Below are positions 33,858-43,449 of a DNA stretch of 64,000 nucleotides, piece after piece. Position numbers and translations under genes: made by a program. The notes under the pieces were generated by a model. It did not search any database. It was not told the origin of the DNA and saw nothing but the letters and a program-made list of their open reading frames with translations. Origin of the DNA: Xylophilus sp. ASV27 (GTDB lineage: Bacteria; Pseudomonadota; Gammaproteobacteria; Burkholderiales; Burkholderiaceae_C); assembly GCF_016428875.1 (NCBI RefSeq), contig NZ_JAELTO010000001.1, positions 57,973-121,972 of the forward strand, read 5' to 3'. Every line of letters begins with the position of its first letter. The stretch's first letter is position 1.

Positions 33858-35369
33858 ATGGAGATCCTGAACGCACTCCTGCAAGGTTTCGCCACGGCGA
33901 TCACGCCGGTGAACCTGCTCTGGGCCCTGTTCGGCTGCGCGCTGGGCACGGCGGTCGGCGTGCTGCCGGGCATCGGCCCGGCGGTGGCGGTGGCCATGCT
34001 GCTGCCGATCACGGCCAAGGTCGAGGTGACGGCCTCGATGATCTTCTTTGCCGGCATCTACTACGGCGCCATGTACGGCGGCTCCACCACCTCGATCCTG
34101 CTCAACACGCCCGGCGAAACCGCCAGCATGGTGACCGCGATGGAGGGCAACAAGATGGCCAAGAGCGGGCGCGCGGGCGCGGCGCTGGCCACGGCGGCCA
34201 TAGGCTCCTTCGTCGCCGGCACCATCGCCACCGTGATCGTCACGCTGTTCGCGCCCTTCGTGGCCGAGTTCGCGGTCAAGCTCGGGCCGCCCGAATATTT
34301 CCTGCTGATGCTGCTGGCCTTCACCACGGTGAGCGCGGTGCTCGGCAAGAGCACGCTGCGCGGCCTGAGCGCGCTGTTCGTCGGCCTGGCCGCCGGCTGC
34401 GTGGGCATGGACCAGATCTCGGGCCAGGCGCGCTACACCGGCGGCATTCCGGAGATGCTCGACGGCATCGAGATCGTGCTGGTGGCGGTGGGCCTGTTCG
34501 CCGTGGCCGAGGTGCTGTACGCCGCGCTGTACGAAGGCCGCACGGTCGAGGGCCAGAACAGGATGAGCCGGGTGCACATGAGCGCACGCGACTGGAAGCG
34601 CTCCATCCCCGCCTGGCTGCGCGGCACGGCCATCGGCACGCCCTTCGGCTGCATCCCGGCCGGCGGCACCGAGATCCCGACCTTCCTCAGCTACGCCACC
34701 GAGAAGCGGCTGGCCAAGGGCGAGGACCGCGCCGAGTTCGGCACCAAGGGCGCCATCGAAGGCGTGGCCGGCCCCGAGGCGGCCAACAACGCCACCGTGA
34801 CCGCCGCGCTGATCCCGCTGCTGACGCTGGGCATTCCGACCAGCAACACCACGGCGATCCTGCTGGGCGCGTTCCAGAACTACGGCATCCAGCCTGGCCC
34901 GCAACTGTTCACCACCTCGGCCGCGCTGGTATGGGCGCTGATCGCCTCGCTCTACATCGGCAACGTGATGCTGCTGGTGCTGAACCTGCCCATGGTCGGC
35001 CTGTGGGTCAAGCTGCTGAAGGTGCCCAAGCCGCAGCTCTACGCCGGCATCCTGATCTTCGCCACGGTGGGCGCCTACGGCATGCGCCAGAGCGCGTTCG
35101 ACCTGTTCCTGCTGTACGCCATCGGCGTGCTGGGCGTGGTGATGCGCCGCTTCGACTTCCCGACCGCGCCGGTGGTGGTCGGCATGATCCTGGGCCCGCT
35201 GGCCGAGGCGCAACTGCGCAACGCCATGTCCATCGGCGAAGGCAGCGCGCTGGTGTTCCTGCAGCGGCCCATGTCGATCACCCTGGTGCTGATCGTGCTG
35301 GCCGTGCTGCTGCTGCCGCGCCTGCTGCGCCTCTGGGGCCAGCGCCGCGGCCGGCCGCTGGCGGTTTGA
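33858..35369 (+). CDS. tctA: tripartite tricarboxylate transporter large membrane subunit TctA
   Basis: A 503-residue, roughly 12-span permease. The family glycine-rich motifs are clear: [21 protein letters not shown] (~35), [20 protein letters not shown] (~70) and the repeat-related [21 protein letters not shown] and [29 protein letters not shown]. It imports citrate-like carboxylates with TctB and TctC using an ion gradient. It is the last gene of tctCBA. Confidence 0.95.
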   Translation: MEILNALLQGFATAITPVNLLWALFGCALGTAVGVLPGIGPAVAVAMLLPITAKVEVTASMIFFAGIYYGAMYGGSTTSILLNTPGETASMVTAMEGNKMAKSGRAGAALATAAIGSFVAGTIATVIVTLFAPFVAEFAVKLGPPEYFLLMLLAFTTVSAVLGKSTLRGLSALFVGLAAGCVGMDQISGQARYTGGIPEMLDGIEIVLVAVGLFAVAEVLYAALYEGRTVEGQNRMSRVHMSARDWKRSIPAWLRGTAIGTPFGCIPAGGTEIPTFLSYATEKRLAKGEDRAEFGTKGAIEGVAGPEAANNATVTAALIPLLTLGIPTSNTTAILLGAFQNYGIQPGPQLFTTSAALVWALIASLYIGNVMLLVLNLPMVGLWVKLLKVPKPQLYAGILIFATVGAYGMRQSAFDLFLLYAIGVLGVVMRRFDFPTAPVVVGMILGPLAEAQLRNAMSIGEGSALVFLQRPMSITLVLIVLAVLLLPRLLRLWGQRRGRPLAV

Positions 35370-36173
35370 GCTTGGCCGGGTGGATGGCCGAGAACGGGGC
35401 CCTGCGCCGGCAGCTGTCCGTGCCGCAGGCGCAACTGGCAGCATAGCCGGGCGCCGCCAAAGGCCATCCTGAGAACCCACCCCGCCGAGCGCGGCAGGCG
35501 TGCCGCTGTTCGGCAGGATCGGCGCCGGTCTGCGTCCCAATGCCGCAGTGCAGGCGTTGCAGCGGGTCGCCGCGCAGGCCTTCGTCGCGTGGCGGGCGCA
35601 GGCGCTCTGAGGCAACGCCGAACAAGCCGCCGCGACGCGCGAGCGGCTTCTTCCGCGTTGCCCCGACTTATGCCCGGGCGCTGTGCGCCACCCTGTGGAT
35701 AAGCGCCTGCACAAGCGGCAAAAGCCGCGCCGGCATTGGGTTTGCAGACCCTGCCCAAATCTGCGGCACCCCGGCGCTCGGCATTGCGCAGGCAGCGCTG
35801 TTGTCCAGGCGAGTTATGCCCGCGCGCTGTGTGCCACTCTGTGGATAAGGGCGGGGGCAAGCCACGAAAGCCGCGCCAGTATTGGGTTTGCACGCGTTGC
35901 CCAAATCGGTGGCAGCGCATCGGCAAGTGCCAGCCCCGGTGAGTCAGCGCGCCCTTGGCATGCCGCATGCTTCGCCCGGAGTCAAGTGCATCGCATTGCA
36001 TTGCCGGATCTCTGCCCGGAGTTATGCCCGCGCGCTGTGCGCCACTCTGTGGACAGGCCCGGGGACAAGTGGCGAAAGCCGCGCCGGTATTGGGCTTCCA
36101 CGCGGTGCTCAAACGGCAGGCAAGGGCCTGCGGCTGCGGCGCTACGATGGCGGCCCCTGCAATGGAGAATCCC
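35370..36173. other. 804-base region without a convincing gene
   Basis: Between tctA and the DUF4124 gene. The first ~240 bases hold an open frame without a start (35473-35610, plus strand) whose 45 codons have ordinary GC3 and end in VAAQAFVAWRAQAL; this may be the tail of a decayed gene, perhaps a regulator, but I cannot identify it. The rest is three imperfect repeats with DnaA-box-like motifs (separate entry). Confidence 0.6.
35665..36118 (+). repeat. three imperfect repeats each carrying a DnaA-box-like motif
   Basis: Three units (about 35665-35765, 35812-35912, 36019-36118) share TTATGCCCG, GCTGTGYGCCACYCTGTGGA, AAAGCCGCGCCGG and TATTGGGYTT in the same order. TGTGGATAA, the complement of the consensus DnaA box TTATCCACA, is exact at 35694-35702 and 35840-35848 and degenerate (TGTGGACAG) at 36048-36056. 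Unit spacing is 146 and 208 bases. Confidence 0.65.
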
Positions 36174-36701
36174 ATGAGCATCCCGTGGCGCATCGCGGTC
36201 CTGGCGCTGGCGAGCCTCGCGTCCTCGCCGGCCGGGGCCGTCTACAAGTGCGTCGGGACCGATGGCAAGGTCGCCTACCAGGATGCGGCCTGTCCCAAGG
36301 GGGCGAAGTCGACCGGGGTCGAACTGCCCGCCTCGCGCCCGCCGCCCATCGTGCCGGGCAGCACGCCCGGCCAGAGTGAGGCCGACCGGCTCAACGCGCT
36401 GAGCGCCGCGAGCGAGCGCGAGCGCCGCGCCCGCGAGCTGGCGCAGCGCATCGTCCCCAACGCCGAGGCGGCGCTGGCGGCCCAGCGCGCGCAGTGCGCC
36501 CAGGCGCAGGCCAGTGCCGACCCGGCCCGCGAAACCTATCTGGCCACCATGGCCGAGGCGGCCGAGAAATCCGGTACGGCCGTGCCGCCCGGCCTGTTCA
36601 CCACCATCGCCGAGCGCTGCGACGCGCGGGAGAGTGAACTGCTGGACGCGCTCGACTACGCGCGTCGCGAATGCGCGGTGTACCAATGCTGGAGGGAGTG
36701 A
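36174..36701 (+). CDS. DUF4124 domain-containing secreted protein
   Basis: A 175-residue protein with a signal peptide (IAVLALASLASSPAGA) and an N-terminal DUF4124 domain (VYKCVGTDGKVAYQDAACPKGAKS), then a helical region with scattered Cys. The function of DUF4124 is unknown; members are periplasmic. ATG 36174 sits behind GGAG; ATG 36162 would also work. The GC-rich repeat R7 starts 4 bases after the stop. Confidence 0.85.
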   Translation: MSIPWRIAVLALASLASSPAGAVYKCVGTDGKVAYQDAACPKGAKSTGVELPASRPPPIVPGSTPGQSEADRLNALSAASERERRARELAQRIVPNAEAALAAQRAQCAQAQASADPARETYLATMAEAAEKSGTAVPPGLFTTIAERCDARESELLDALDYARRECAVYQCWRE

Positions 36702-36705
36702 TGCC

Positions 36706-36836
36706 CACCCCCAGGCTGCGCGCTTCGCGTCTTCGCCTACCCCCTGCGAGGGGGCGCATCCGGCGGCCCGGCAAAGCCGGTTCCGCGGACGTCCTGGCAT
36801 GGCCTGCTCCGCGGCCTTTTGTGCCTTGGGGTTTCA
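36706..36836 (+). repeat. GC-rich 3'-flanking repeat, copy R7
   Basis: CACCCCCAGGCTGCGCGCTTC through GCGGCCTTTTGTGCC, beginning 4 bases after the DUF4124 stop, same orientation as the gene. It has CCCCTGCGAGGGG and CCGGCAAAGCCGG hairpins. Confidence 0.85.
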
Positions 36837-36864
36837 TGTGCGCGCGGCGATATGGCTAACTGAC

Positions 36865-37497
36865 ATGGAGAAAACTGACGTGGCCGGCATTCTTGCGATC
36901 CAGGACCTGCGCTTTGCGTACCCGGGGCAGCCGCCTATCGTGGCCGGCTGGTCGGAGTCGATTGGTGCCGGCGTGACCTTGCTGCATGGGGACATCGGCA
37001 GCGGCAAATCCACGCTGCTGCGCGTGCTGGCGGGCGTGTTGCCCGCGTCCGGCCGGCTGACGCTGGCGGGCGTGAGCCTGGAGCGGGACCCCGAGGCCTA
37101 CCGGCGCCGGGTGTTCCTGTGCGACCGCACGGCCGACGGCTTCGATCAGATGAGCGGGCGCGCATTGACGGCGTCGCTCGGCGCGGACCATGCCGGCTTC
37201 GACCAGGACCGCTGGCAGGCGCTGGTCGAGGGCTTTTCGCTGGCCCCGCATATCGACAAGCCCTTGTACATGCTGTCCACCGGCTCCCGGCACAAGGTCT
37301 GGCTCGCGGCCGCGTTGGCCTCGGGATGCGCGCTGACGCTGCTGGACGAGCCCACGGCAGGACTGGACGCCGCATCGGTGCGCTGCCTGTGGAGCGCGCT
37401 CACGGCACTGGCGCACCAGCCCGCGCGCGCGGTCATCGTCGCCAGCACCGACCGTATCGACCAGGTGCCGCTGGCGGGCTGCGTCGAGTTGCGCTAG
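36865..37497 (+). CDS. stand-alone ABC ATPase domain protein
   Basis: A 210-residue ATPase with Walker A GDIGSGKST (~46), Walker B LTLLDEPTAGLD (~155) and a D-loop. The signature is degenerate: the expected LSGGQ position reads LSTGSRHKVWLAAAL. The switch His is not obvious (VASTDRIDQ). No permease gene is adjacent, and the gene is preceded by a repeat. It may pair with a permease elsewhere, or be a heme-exporter CcmA-like ATPase; I cannot decide. Confidence 0.78.
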   Translation: MEKTDVAGILAIQDLRFAYPGQPPIVAGWSESIGAGVTLLHGDIGSGKSTLLRVLAGVLPASGRLTLAGVSLERDPEAYRRRVFLCDRTADGFDQMSGRALTASLGADHAGFDQDRWQALVEGFSLAPHIDKPLYMLSTGSRHKVWLAAALASGCALTLLDEPTAGLDAASVRCLWSALTALAHQPARAVIVASTDRIDQVPLAGCVELR

Positions 37498-37678
37498 GGC
37501 GTGTCTCCTTCATTTCGCCCCTGCGCTACAGGCTTTCCCTGCGGGCTGGCCCCGGCATGCGGCGTCTGCTGTGTCGCACGGCTTGCCGATGGCCCTGCTA
37601 TTGGCCGCGCCGCGCTTGGCGCATCCATCCGCATGCCGGGGCCAGTGCGGGGGTGAAGTAAAGGATGAAACGCCCTCG

Positions 37679-38794
37679 TCACTCGGCGGGTGGCGGCGGG
37701 GCCGCGTCCCTGCGTGCCGCAGCCCGCGCGGGCGCCGAGGCGTCTGCCGCACGCGATGATGGTGCGAACAGGGCCCATACGGCGATGAACATGGCCGCGA
37801 TCACCGGCCCGATGACGAAGCCGTTGAGGCCGAACAGCGCCATGCCGCCCAGGGTGGAGATCAGCACCACGTAGTCGGGCATCTTGGTGTCCTTGCCCAC
37901 CAGCAGCGGGCGCAGCGCGTTGTCCACCAGGCCGATCACGACCACGCCCCACACCACCAGCCCCACGCCCTTGGCGATGGCGCCCGTGGCCAGGAAGTAG
38001 ATCGCCACCGGGCCCCAGACCAGGCCGGCGCCGACGGCCGGCAGCAGCGACAGGAAGGCCATCAGCACCGCCCACAGGATGGCGCCATGGATGCCCAGGA
38101 ACCACAGCGCCACGCCGCCCAGCGTGCCCTGCACGATGGCGACCACGATGTTGCCCTTGACCACGGCGCGGATCACGGTGGTGAACTTCTCCAGCAATTG
38201 CTGTTTGTGGCTGGCGTCCAGCGGGATCGCCTCCTTGATGCGCTGCGAAAGCGCGGTGCCGTCGCGCAGCAGGAAGTACAGCAGGTACAGCATCACGAAG
38301 AAGTTGATGATGAAGTCGAAGGTGTTCTGCCCGATGTTCAGTGCCTTGGTGGCAATGGCCTGGCCGCCGGCGGTGATGCTGGCCGTGAACTTCTCCTGCA
38401 GGCCGCCCAGGTCGGATATGCCGAAGCGCGCCAGCAGGTCGGTCAGCCACTGCGGCAGCGAGCCCAGCACCTGCTGCGCGTAGCGGCCGATGTCGAGCTC
38501 GCCCGATTGCATGCGCTGCACCACGATGGCCACTTCCTGCACCAGCGAAACCGAGATCAGCGCCACCGGAATGATCACGATCACCAGGCAGATCGCCAGC
38601 GTCGCGAAGGTGGCCAGATTGGGCCGCCGCGGCATGTAGCGCAGCAGGCGCCGGCGCAGCGGCGCGAACATCAGCGCGAGGATCGCGGCCCAGAACACCG
38701 CGCCGTAGAACGGCCAGAGAATCCAGCCGAAAGCCAGCGTGATGCCGACCAGCAGCAGGAGAAAGGTCTTTTGTTCGAGTCGCGTGGAGGTCAT
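37679..38794 (-). CDS. AI-2E family transporter (YdiK/TqsA-like)
   Basis: A 371-residue multi-span protein of the AI-2E exporter family, with 7-8 membrane segments and the C-terminal block LLSLLPAVGAGLVWGPVAIYFLATG and VDNALRPLLVG typical of the family. Members export autoinducer-2 or act in Na+/H+ exchange and other efflux; substrate is not predictable. The C-terminal 30 residues are Ala/Arg/Pro rich. It is divergent from the MscS-type gene. Confidence 0.88.
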   Translation of the reverse strand: MTSTRLEQKTFLLLLVGITLAFGWILWPFYGAVFWAAILALMFAPLRRRLLRYMPRRPNLATFATLAICLVIVIIPVALISVSLVQEVAIVVQRMQSGELDIGRYAQQVLGSLPQWLTDLLARFGISDLGGLQEKFTASITAGGQAIATKALNIGQNTFDFIINFFVMLYLLYFLLRDGTALSQRIKEAIPLDASHKQQLLEKFTTVIRAVVKGNIVVAIVQGTLGGVALWFLGIHGAILWAVLMAFLSLLPAVGAGLVWGPVAIYFLATGAIAKGVGLVVWGVVVIGLVDNALRPLLVGKDTKMPDYVVLISTLGGMALFGLNGFVIGPVIAAMFIAVWALFAPSSRAADASAPARAAARRDAAPPPPAE

Positions 38795-38950
38795 GGGCGA
38801 AACGGGCCGAGGGCCGAGCGGGCGGAAAAGGCATGCTACCCGCTTCTTCCCGGGCGGATGGGACCTGGAACGAATTGTGACCGTGCCCGCTGCCCGGAAC
38901 GGACAATGGGCTTCCTTTTTCCATGTCTGCCGCCCCTAAGGATCTGCCGG

Positions 38951-41380
38951 ATGCCCGTCTTGACGCGCCTGTTCCCTCTCTTGCCCCGATGTTTGCCGCT
39001 GGCGCGCGCGCTGCTGCTGGGCGCGTGCCTGGCGCTGGCCGCAGGCGGTTCTGCAGCGGCGCCGGCGGCCGCAGTGAATGCCGCTGCCGCGTCCGCCGAC
39101 GATGTGTTGAGCAGCGCGCGCCAGACGCTGTCGGACATCCAGAAGCGCGTGGGCGGCAACCTTTCCGACGATGAACTGGTGGCGCTGCGCACCAGCGCGC
39201 TGCAGGTGCAGACGCAGGCCGACCAGGTGGCGGCGGACCTGGCCCCGGCGCTGAGCAAGGTGCAGGCGCGGCTCGATGAACTGGGGCCGGCGCCCACCGA
39301 CAAGGGCGTCACGGAGGCGCCCGACGTGGCCACCCAGCGCGCCGGCATGGAGCGGGACCGCCAGCAACTGGACGCCCAGCTCAAGCTCGCACGCCTGCTG
39401 TCGGTGGAGGGCGCGCAGGCGGCCGACCAACTGGCCGAGCGCCGCCGCGCCCAGTTCACCGCGCAGATCGGCGAGCGCACCGCCTCCATACTGGCCGCGC
39501 CCTTCTGGCGCGAACTGCGTACCAACCTGCCGCAGGACCAGGGCCGGCTCGGGCAACTGGCGTCGGAGCTGGCCGGCGCCGCGCGGGCCACCGCGCCGGG
39601 CATCTGGGCGGCGCTGCTGGCGGCGGCGGGGGCCGTGGTCGCGCTGCGCTTCTGGGTGGTGCGGCGGCTGCTGGGCTTCATGGCCGCGCGGGTGCCTGCG
39701 GGGCGGCTGCGGCGCTCTCTGATGGCGCTGGTGCTCACGCTGCTGAACGTGGCCGCGCCCACCATGGTGGTACTGCTGCTGCGCGCCGGCCTCACCTGGG
39801 AGGCCGAACTGCCCGACGCCCTGGAGCATCTGCTCCTGGGCGGCGTCGGCCTGGTGTGCTTCGGCGCCTACGTCGCCGGCCTGGGCGAGGCGCTGCTGTC
39901 GGTGCGCCGGCCTTCCTGGAGGCTGCCGCCCCTGTCCGACGGCGTGTCGCGCGTACTGAAACCCTATCCGCTGCTGCTGGCCGCCGTGATGGTGGCGGGC
40001 TGGGTCCTGGAGCAGCTCACCGTGCTGGTCAAGAGCGGCCTGGCCACGGCGGTCGCGCTCGAATGCATCATGGCGCTGCTGATGGGCAGCCTGCTGGCCC
40101 ACGGCTTGCGGCGCGCCGAGCAGCAGCACCGCGCGGAACTGGCGGCGGCGCAGCAGGGCCAGGCCGCGGCGGCACCCGTGGCGCCCGGCAGCGTGCCCTG
40201 GGCCACCGTGGGCGTCACCCTGGTGTGGCTGGTGCTGGCGCTGAGCCTGGCCTGCCTGCTGCTCGGCTATGTGGCCATCGGCAGCTTCGTGGTCAAGCAG
40301 ATCGCCTGGATTGCCACCGTGGTGGCCTCGGTCTACCTGGTGAACGCGCTGATCGACGACGTGTTCGTGGCCTGGCTCGGCAGCCCGCGCGGTGATGCGG
40401 ACCTGGCCGGCGAGGACGCCGGTACCCGCATGCGCGCGCAGGGGGCGGTGCTGCTGTCCGCGCTGGGCCGCCTGTCCGTGCTGCTGCTGGCTCTGGTGCT
40501 GGTGCTCGCGCCCTTCGGACAGGGGCCGCTGGACCTGGCGCAGCGCGCGGTGCAGTTGCGCGACGGCGTCGCCATCGGCGAGGTACGGCTGCAGCCCGGC
40601 ACCGTGCTGCAGGCGTTCGCGGTGTTCATCATCGGCGTGGTGCTGGTGCGGCTGGCGCAGCGCTGGCTGCGCGACCGATTCCTGCCCACCACCGGGCTGG
40701 ACCCGGCCATGCGCGACTCCGCCATCACGCTGCTGGGCTATGTCGGCAGCATCGGCGCTCTCGCGCTGGCGCTGTCGGCCATCGGGCTGGGGCTCGAGCG
40801 CATCGCCTGGGTCGCCAGCGCGCTGTCGGTGGGCATCGGCTTCGGCCTGCAGGCGGTGGTGTCGAACTTCGTCTCCGGCCTGATCTTGCTGGCCGAGCGC
40901 CCGGTGAAGGTCGGCGACTGGGTGTCGCTGGGCGGGGTCGAGGGCGACATCCGCCGCATCAACGTGCGCGCCACCGAGATCCAGATGGGCGACCGCTCCA
41001 CCGTGATCGTGCCCAATTCGGAATTCATCACCAAGACCGTGCGCAACGTGACCCTGGGCAGCCCGCTGGGCCAGGTCACGATCAAGTTCCCGATGCCGCT
41101 GGACACCGACGTCGAGCGGGTGCGCGAGGTGGTCCTGAACGCCTTCCGGGCCCACGAGGGGGTGCTGGACAACCCCGCTCCCAACGTGTTCCTGGACGGC
41201 ATCGACAACGGCATGCTGGTGTTCAACGCCAACGGCTCTGTCGGCTCGCCGCGCCAGAGCTACAGCGTGAAGAGCGCGCTGCTGTACGAGATCCTGCGCG
41301 GCCTGCGCGAGGCCGGGCTGCCGATGTCCAAGGGACCGACCATGGTGCTGCGGGACGCGGCCGCTGCGCCGGCGGGCTGA
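38951..41380 (+). CDS. large mechanosensitive channel (DUF3772 + MscS domain)
   Basis: An 809-residue protein: a signal peptide, a periplasmic coiled-coil DUF3772 region (~45-200), eight or more membrane segments, then the MscS pore and beta domain (about 600-780) with ALSVGIGFGLQAVVSNFVSGLILLAERPVKVGDWV and VIVPNSEFITKTVRN. It belongs to the MscK/MscM-like group that releases solutes on osmotic downshock. ATG 38951 gives the signal peptide directly; the frame stays open far upstream across the divergent gene, which is a shadow. Confidence 0.9.
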   Translation: MPVLTRLFPLLPRCLPLARALLLGACLALAAGGSAAAPAAAVNAAAASADDVLSSARQTLSDIQKRVGGNLSDDELVALRTSALQVQTQADQVAADLAPALSKVQARLDELGPAPTDKGVTEAPDVATQRAGMERDRQQLDAQLKLARLLSVEGAQAADQLAERRRAQFTAQIGERTASILAAPFWRELRTNLPQDQGRLGQLASELAGAARATAPGIWAALLAAAGAVVALRFWVVRRLLGFMAARVPAGRLRRSLMALVLTLLNVAAPTMVVLLLRAGLTWEAELPDALEHLLLGGVGLVCFGAYVAGLGEALLSVRRPSWRLPPLSDGVSRVLKPYPLLLAAVMVAGWVLEQLTVLVKSGLATAVALECIMALLMGSLLAHGLRRAEQQHRAELAAAQQGQAAAAPVAPGSVPWATVGVTLVWLVLALSLACLLLGYVAIGSFVVKQIAWIATVVASVYLVNALIDDVFVAWLGSPRGDADLAGEDAGTRMRAQGAVLLSALGRLSVLLLALVLVLAPFGQGPLDLAQRAVQLRDGVAIGEVRLQPGTVLQAFAVFIIGVVLVRLAQRWLRDRFLPTTGLDPAMRDSAITLLGYVGSIGALALALSAIGLGLERIAWVASALSVGIGFGLQAVVSNFVSGLILLAERPVKVGDWVSLGGVEGDIRRINVRATEIQMGDRSTVIVPNSEFITKTVRNVTLGSPLGQVTIKFPMPLDTDVERVREVVLNAFRAHEGVLDNPAPNVFLDGIDNGMLVFNANGSVGSPRQSYSVKSALLYEILRGLREAGLPMSKGPTMVLRDAAAAPAG

Positions 41381-41435
41381 TCGTTCTGCCTCAGGGCGCA
41401 TACTGGCACCCTGTCGTCACAAAGGAGTGTTTGCC

Positions 41436-41795
41436 ATGCAAGTACAAGTCCGCGCAAGCAGCGGTATCGAAATCCGGGAAGCCACGGAGCGCTGGGCGTC
41501 CGAAGAACTGAACGAAGGGCTGGCGCGCTTCCGCGCGGAGATCACGCGGATCGAGGTGTACCTGAGCGAGGAGCGCAAGAGCGCGGCCGGCACCGAGGAC
41601 ACCCGCTGCGCGATGGAGGCGCGCCTGGCACGGCACCCTGCCGTGACGGTAAGCCACCATGCCGGCGGCGTGGACGAGTCCTTCCGCGGGGCCTTGCGCA
41701 AGCTGCGGCATGCGCTGGAGAGCGTGCTGGACCGCGAGGCCGACCACCGCGACCGCCAGTCGATCCGGCATGACCTGGACCCCGTGGCCGACTGA
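41436..41795 (+). CDS. HPF/RaiA-like ribosome-associated protein
   Basis: A 119-residue protein with the beta-alpha-beta-beta-beta-alpha pattern of hibernation-promoting factors: MQVQVRASSGIEIREATERWASEELNEGL, then RIEVYLSEER, CAMEARLARHPAVTVSHHAG and ALRKLRHALESVLDRE. It lacks the long C-terminal domain. ATG 41436 lies 8 bases after AAAGGAG. It probably binds the 30S subunit in stationary phase; similarity is by pattern, so a divergent role is possible. Confidence 0.75.
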   Translation: MQVQVRASSGIEIREATERWASEELNEGLARFRAEITRIEVYLSEERKSAAGTEDTRCAMEARLARHPAVTVSHHAGGVDESFRGALRKLRHALESVLDREADHRDRQSIRHDLDPVAD

Positions 41796-41857
41796 AGGCG
41801 CTGGTTCGATGCGCGCACGGTAAATCCGCGCGGCCGGGGCAGCACTACCATCGCCGC

Positions 41858-43348
41858 ATGCCGTCCGCCGCTGCCCCGCCCAGCGCGCTGCCCCTCGATG
41901 CCCAGGGCATCCTGGAACTGGCCGCGCGCTCCATGTTCCACCTGTTCTCCAGCATCAGCCAGGGCATGTTCCTGGTCGACCGCGACGCACGCATCGTCTG
42001 GGTCAACGAAGGCTACCGGCGCTTCCTGCCGGACCTGGGCTTCTCCTCCATAGACCAGTTCCTCGGCCACCTTGTCGAGGAAGTCATCCCCAACACCCAG
42101 ATGCGCCGCGTGCTGGAGACCGGCGAGCCCATCCTGATCGACCTGCTCACCAACAAGGCCGGCACCTTCGTCGTCAGCCGCATCCCCCTGCGCGACGAAG
42201 CCGGCCAGGTCATCGGCGCCATCGGCATCGTCCTGTTCGACCACCCGGAAACCACCCTGCAGCCGCTCATCAGCAAGTTCGCCATGCTCCAGCGCGAACT
42301 CGACGACGCCCGGCGCGAACTCGCCAGCCAGCGCAGCAACCCCCTCTACGCCCAGCGGCGCGCCAAACACACCTTCGCCAGCTTCGTCGGCACCAGCCCC
42401 GCCGCCACCGAAATCAAGCGCCAGGCACGCCGCGCTGCCCAATCCTCCAGCCCGGTCCTCCTCCTGGGCGAAACCGGCACCGGCAAGGAACTCCTCGCCC
42501 ATGCCATCCATGCCGCATCCCCGCGCGCGCACGGGCCCTTCGTCGGCATCAACATCGCCGCCGTGCCTGACACGCTCCTCGAAGCCGAATTCTTCGGCGT
42601 CGCCCCGGGCGCCTACACCGGCGCCGACCGCAAAGGCCGCGACGGCAAATTCCGCCTCGCCCATGGCGGCACGCTGTTCCTCGACGAAATCGGCGACATG
42701 CCCCTGGCCGTCCAGGCCAAGCTCCTGCGCGCCCTGCAGGAGGGCGAAATCGAACCGCTCGGCTCCAACCGGCTGCAGCCCTTCGACGCGCGCGTCATCG
42801 CCGCCACCTCGCGCGATCTCGCCGCCCTCGTGCGCGAAGGCCGCTTCCGCGAAGACCTCTACTACCGCCTCAACGTCCTGCCCCTGCGCGTGCCGCCGCT
42901 GCGCGAGCGCCGCAGCGACATTCCGGCCCTCGTCGAAGTCCTCGGCGAAGACATCGCCCTGCGCGCCGGCACCGCCCAGCCCGAACCCACCCCCGACGCC
43001 CTCGCGCTTCTGGCCGGCCAGCACTGGCGCGGCAACATCCGCGAACTGCGTAACGTCCTGGAGCAGGCCGCCATGCGCAGCGACACGCAGCAGCTCGACG
43101 CCGCCCAGCTCGCAGAAGTCCTGCGCGCCTCGGGCGTCGCCCAACTCGCCCCGGCCGCCCCGCCGCCCGAGGCCGCGCCCCTGCCCGCCGACCTGCTGCG
43201 CCCGTTGGGCGAACAAGTCGCCGAACTGGAGCGCCGCGCCATCGCCGCCGCACTCGCGGCCACCGGCGGCAACAAGCTCGCCACCGCAAGGCTGCTGGGC
43301 ATCTCGCGCGCGACGCTCTATGGGCGTCTGGAAAACCCTGATCAGTAA
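41858..43348 (+). CDS. sigma-54-dependent transcriptional activator (PAS-AAA-Fis)
   Basis: A 496-residue enhancer-binding protein. It has an N-terminal PAS-like domain (~30-150; FLVDRDARIVWVNEGYRRFLPD), a central AAA+ domain with Walker A GETGTGKE (~205), a GAYTGA loop (the GAFTGA sigma-54 contact, with Tyr), Walker B TLFLDEIGDMP, and a C-terminal Fis-type helix-turn-helix (NKLATARLLGISRATLYGRL). A strong -24/-12 promoter lies 102 bases downstream of its stop, ahead of the Liv-type operon, so it very likely activates that operon after sensing a ligand through the PAS domain. Confidence 0.93.
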   Translation: MPSAAAPPSALPLDAQGILELAARSMFHLFSSISQGMFLVDRDARIVWVNEGYRRFLPDLGFSSIDQFLGHLVEEVIPNTQMRRVLETGEPILIDLLTNKAGTFVVSRIPLRDEAGQVIGAIGIVLFDHPETTLQPLISKFAMLQRELDDARRELASQRSNPLYAQRRAKHTFASFVGTSPAATEIKRQARRAAQSSSPVLLLGETGTGKELLAHAIHAASPRAHGPFVGINIAAVPDTLLEAEFFGVAPGAYTGADRKGRDGKFRLAHGGTLFLDEIGDMPLAVQAKLLRALQEGEIEPLGSNRLQPFDARVIAATSRDLAALVREGRFREDLYYRLNVLPLRVPPLRERRSDIPALVEVLGEDIALRAGTAQPEPTPDALALLAGQHWRGNIRELRNVLEQAAMRSDTQQLDAAQLAEVLRASGVAQLAPAAPPPEAAPLPADLLRPLGEQVAELERRAIAAALAATGGNKLATARLLGISRATLYGRLENPDQ

Positions 43349-43353
43349 TCATG

Positions 43354-43410
43354 CAACTGTCTGAATATCAGGCAATTGAACTGTCTGATACTTGGTCAAT
43401 CATCAGTTGC
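43354..43410. promoter_or_regulatory. candidate upstream activator sites for the sigma-54 regulator
   Basis: A 25-base imperfect dyad at 43354-43378 starts CAACTGTCTGA and ends CAATTG. AACTGTCTGA recurs 24 bases later (43379-43388) and is faced by ATCATCAGTTG (43399-43409). The pair sits 40-95 bases upstream of the -24/-12 promoter, as expected for enhancer sites. Confidence 0.55.
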
Positions 43411-43449
43411 CGCACCGGGCGGAAGCATAAGAATCAAGGACTTGCGCGC

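Noticed and set aside
32013..35714. A 1,233-codon open frame on the minus strand opposite tctCBA
   Set aside because: It runs antisense through three clear transporter genes and a repeat; its translation is His/Gln/Arg rich and resembles no family. Long antisense frames are expected at this GC content.
35665..36118. Chromosomal origin of replication
   Set aside because: Only two exact and one degenerate DnaA box, no AT-rich unwinding region, and no dnaA, dnaN, gidA or parAB nearby.
38087..38950. In-frame extension of the MscS-type gene by 288 codons upstream
   Set aside because: It crosses the divergent AI-2E gene, and the true protein has a signal peptide starting at ATG 38951.
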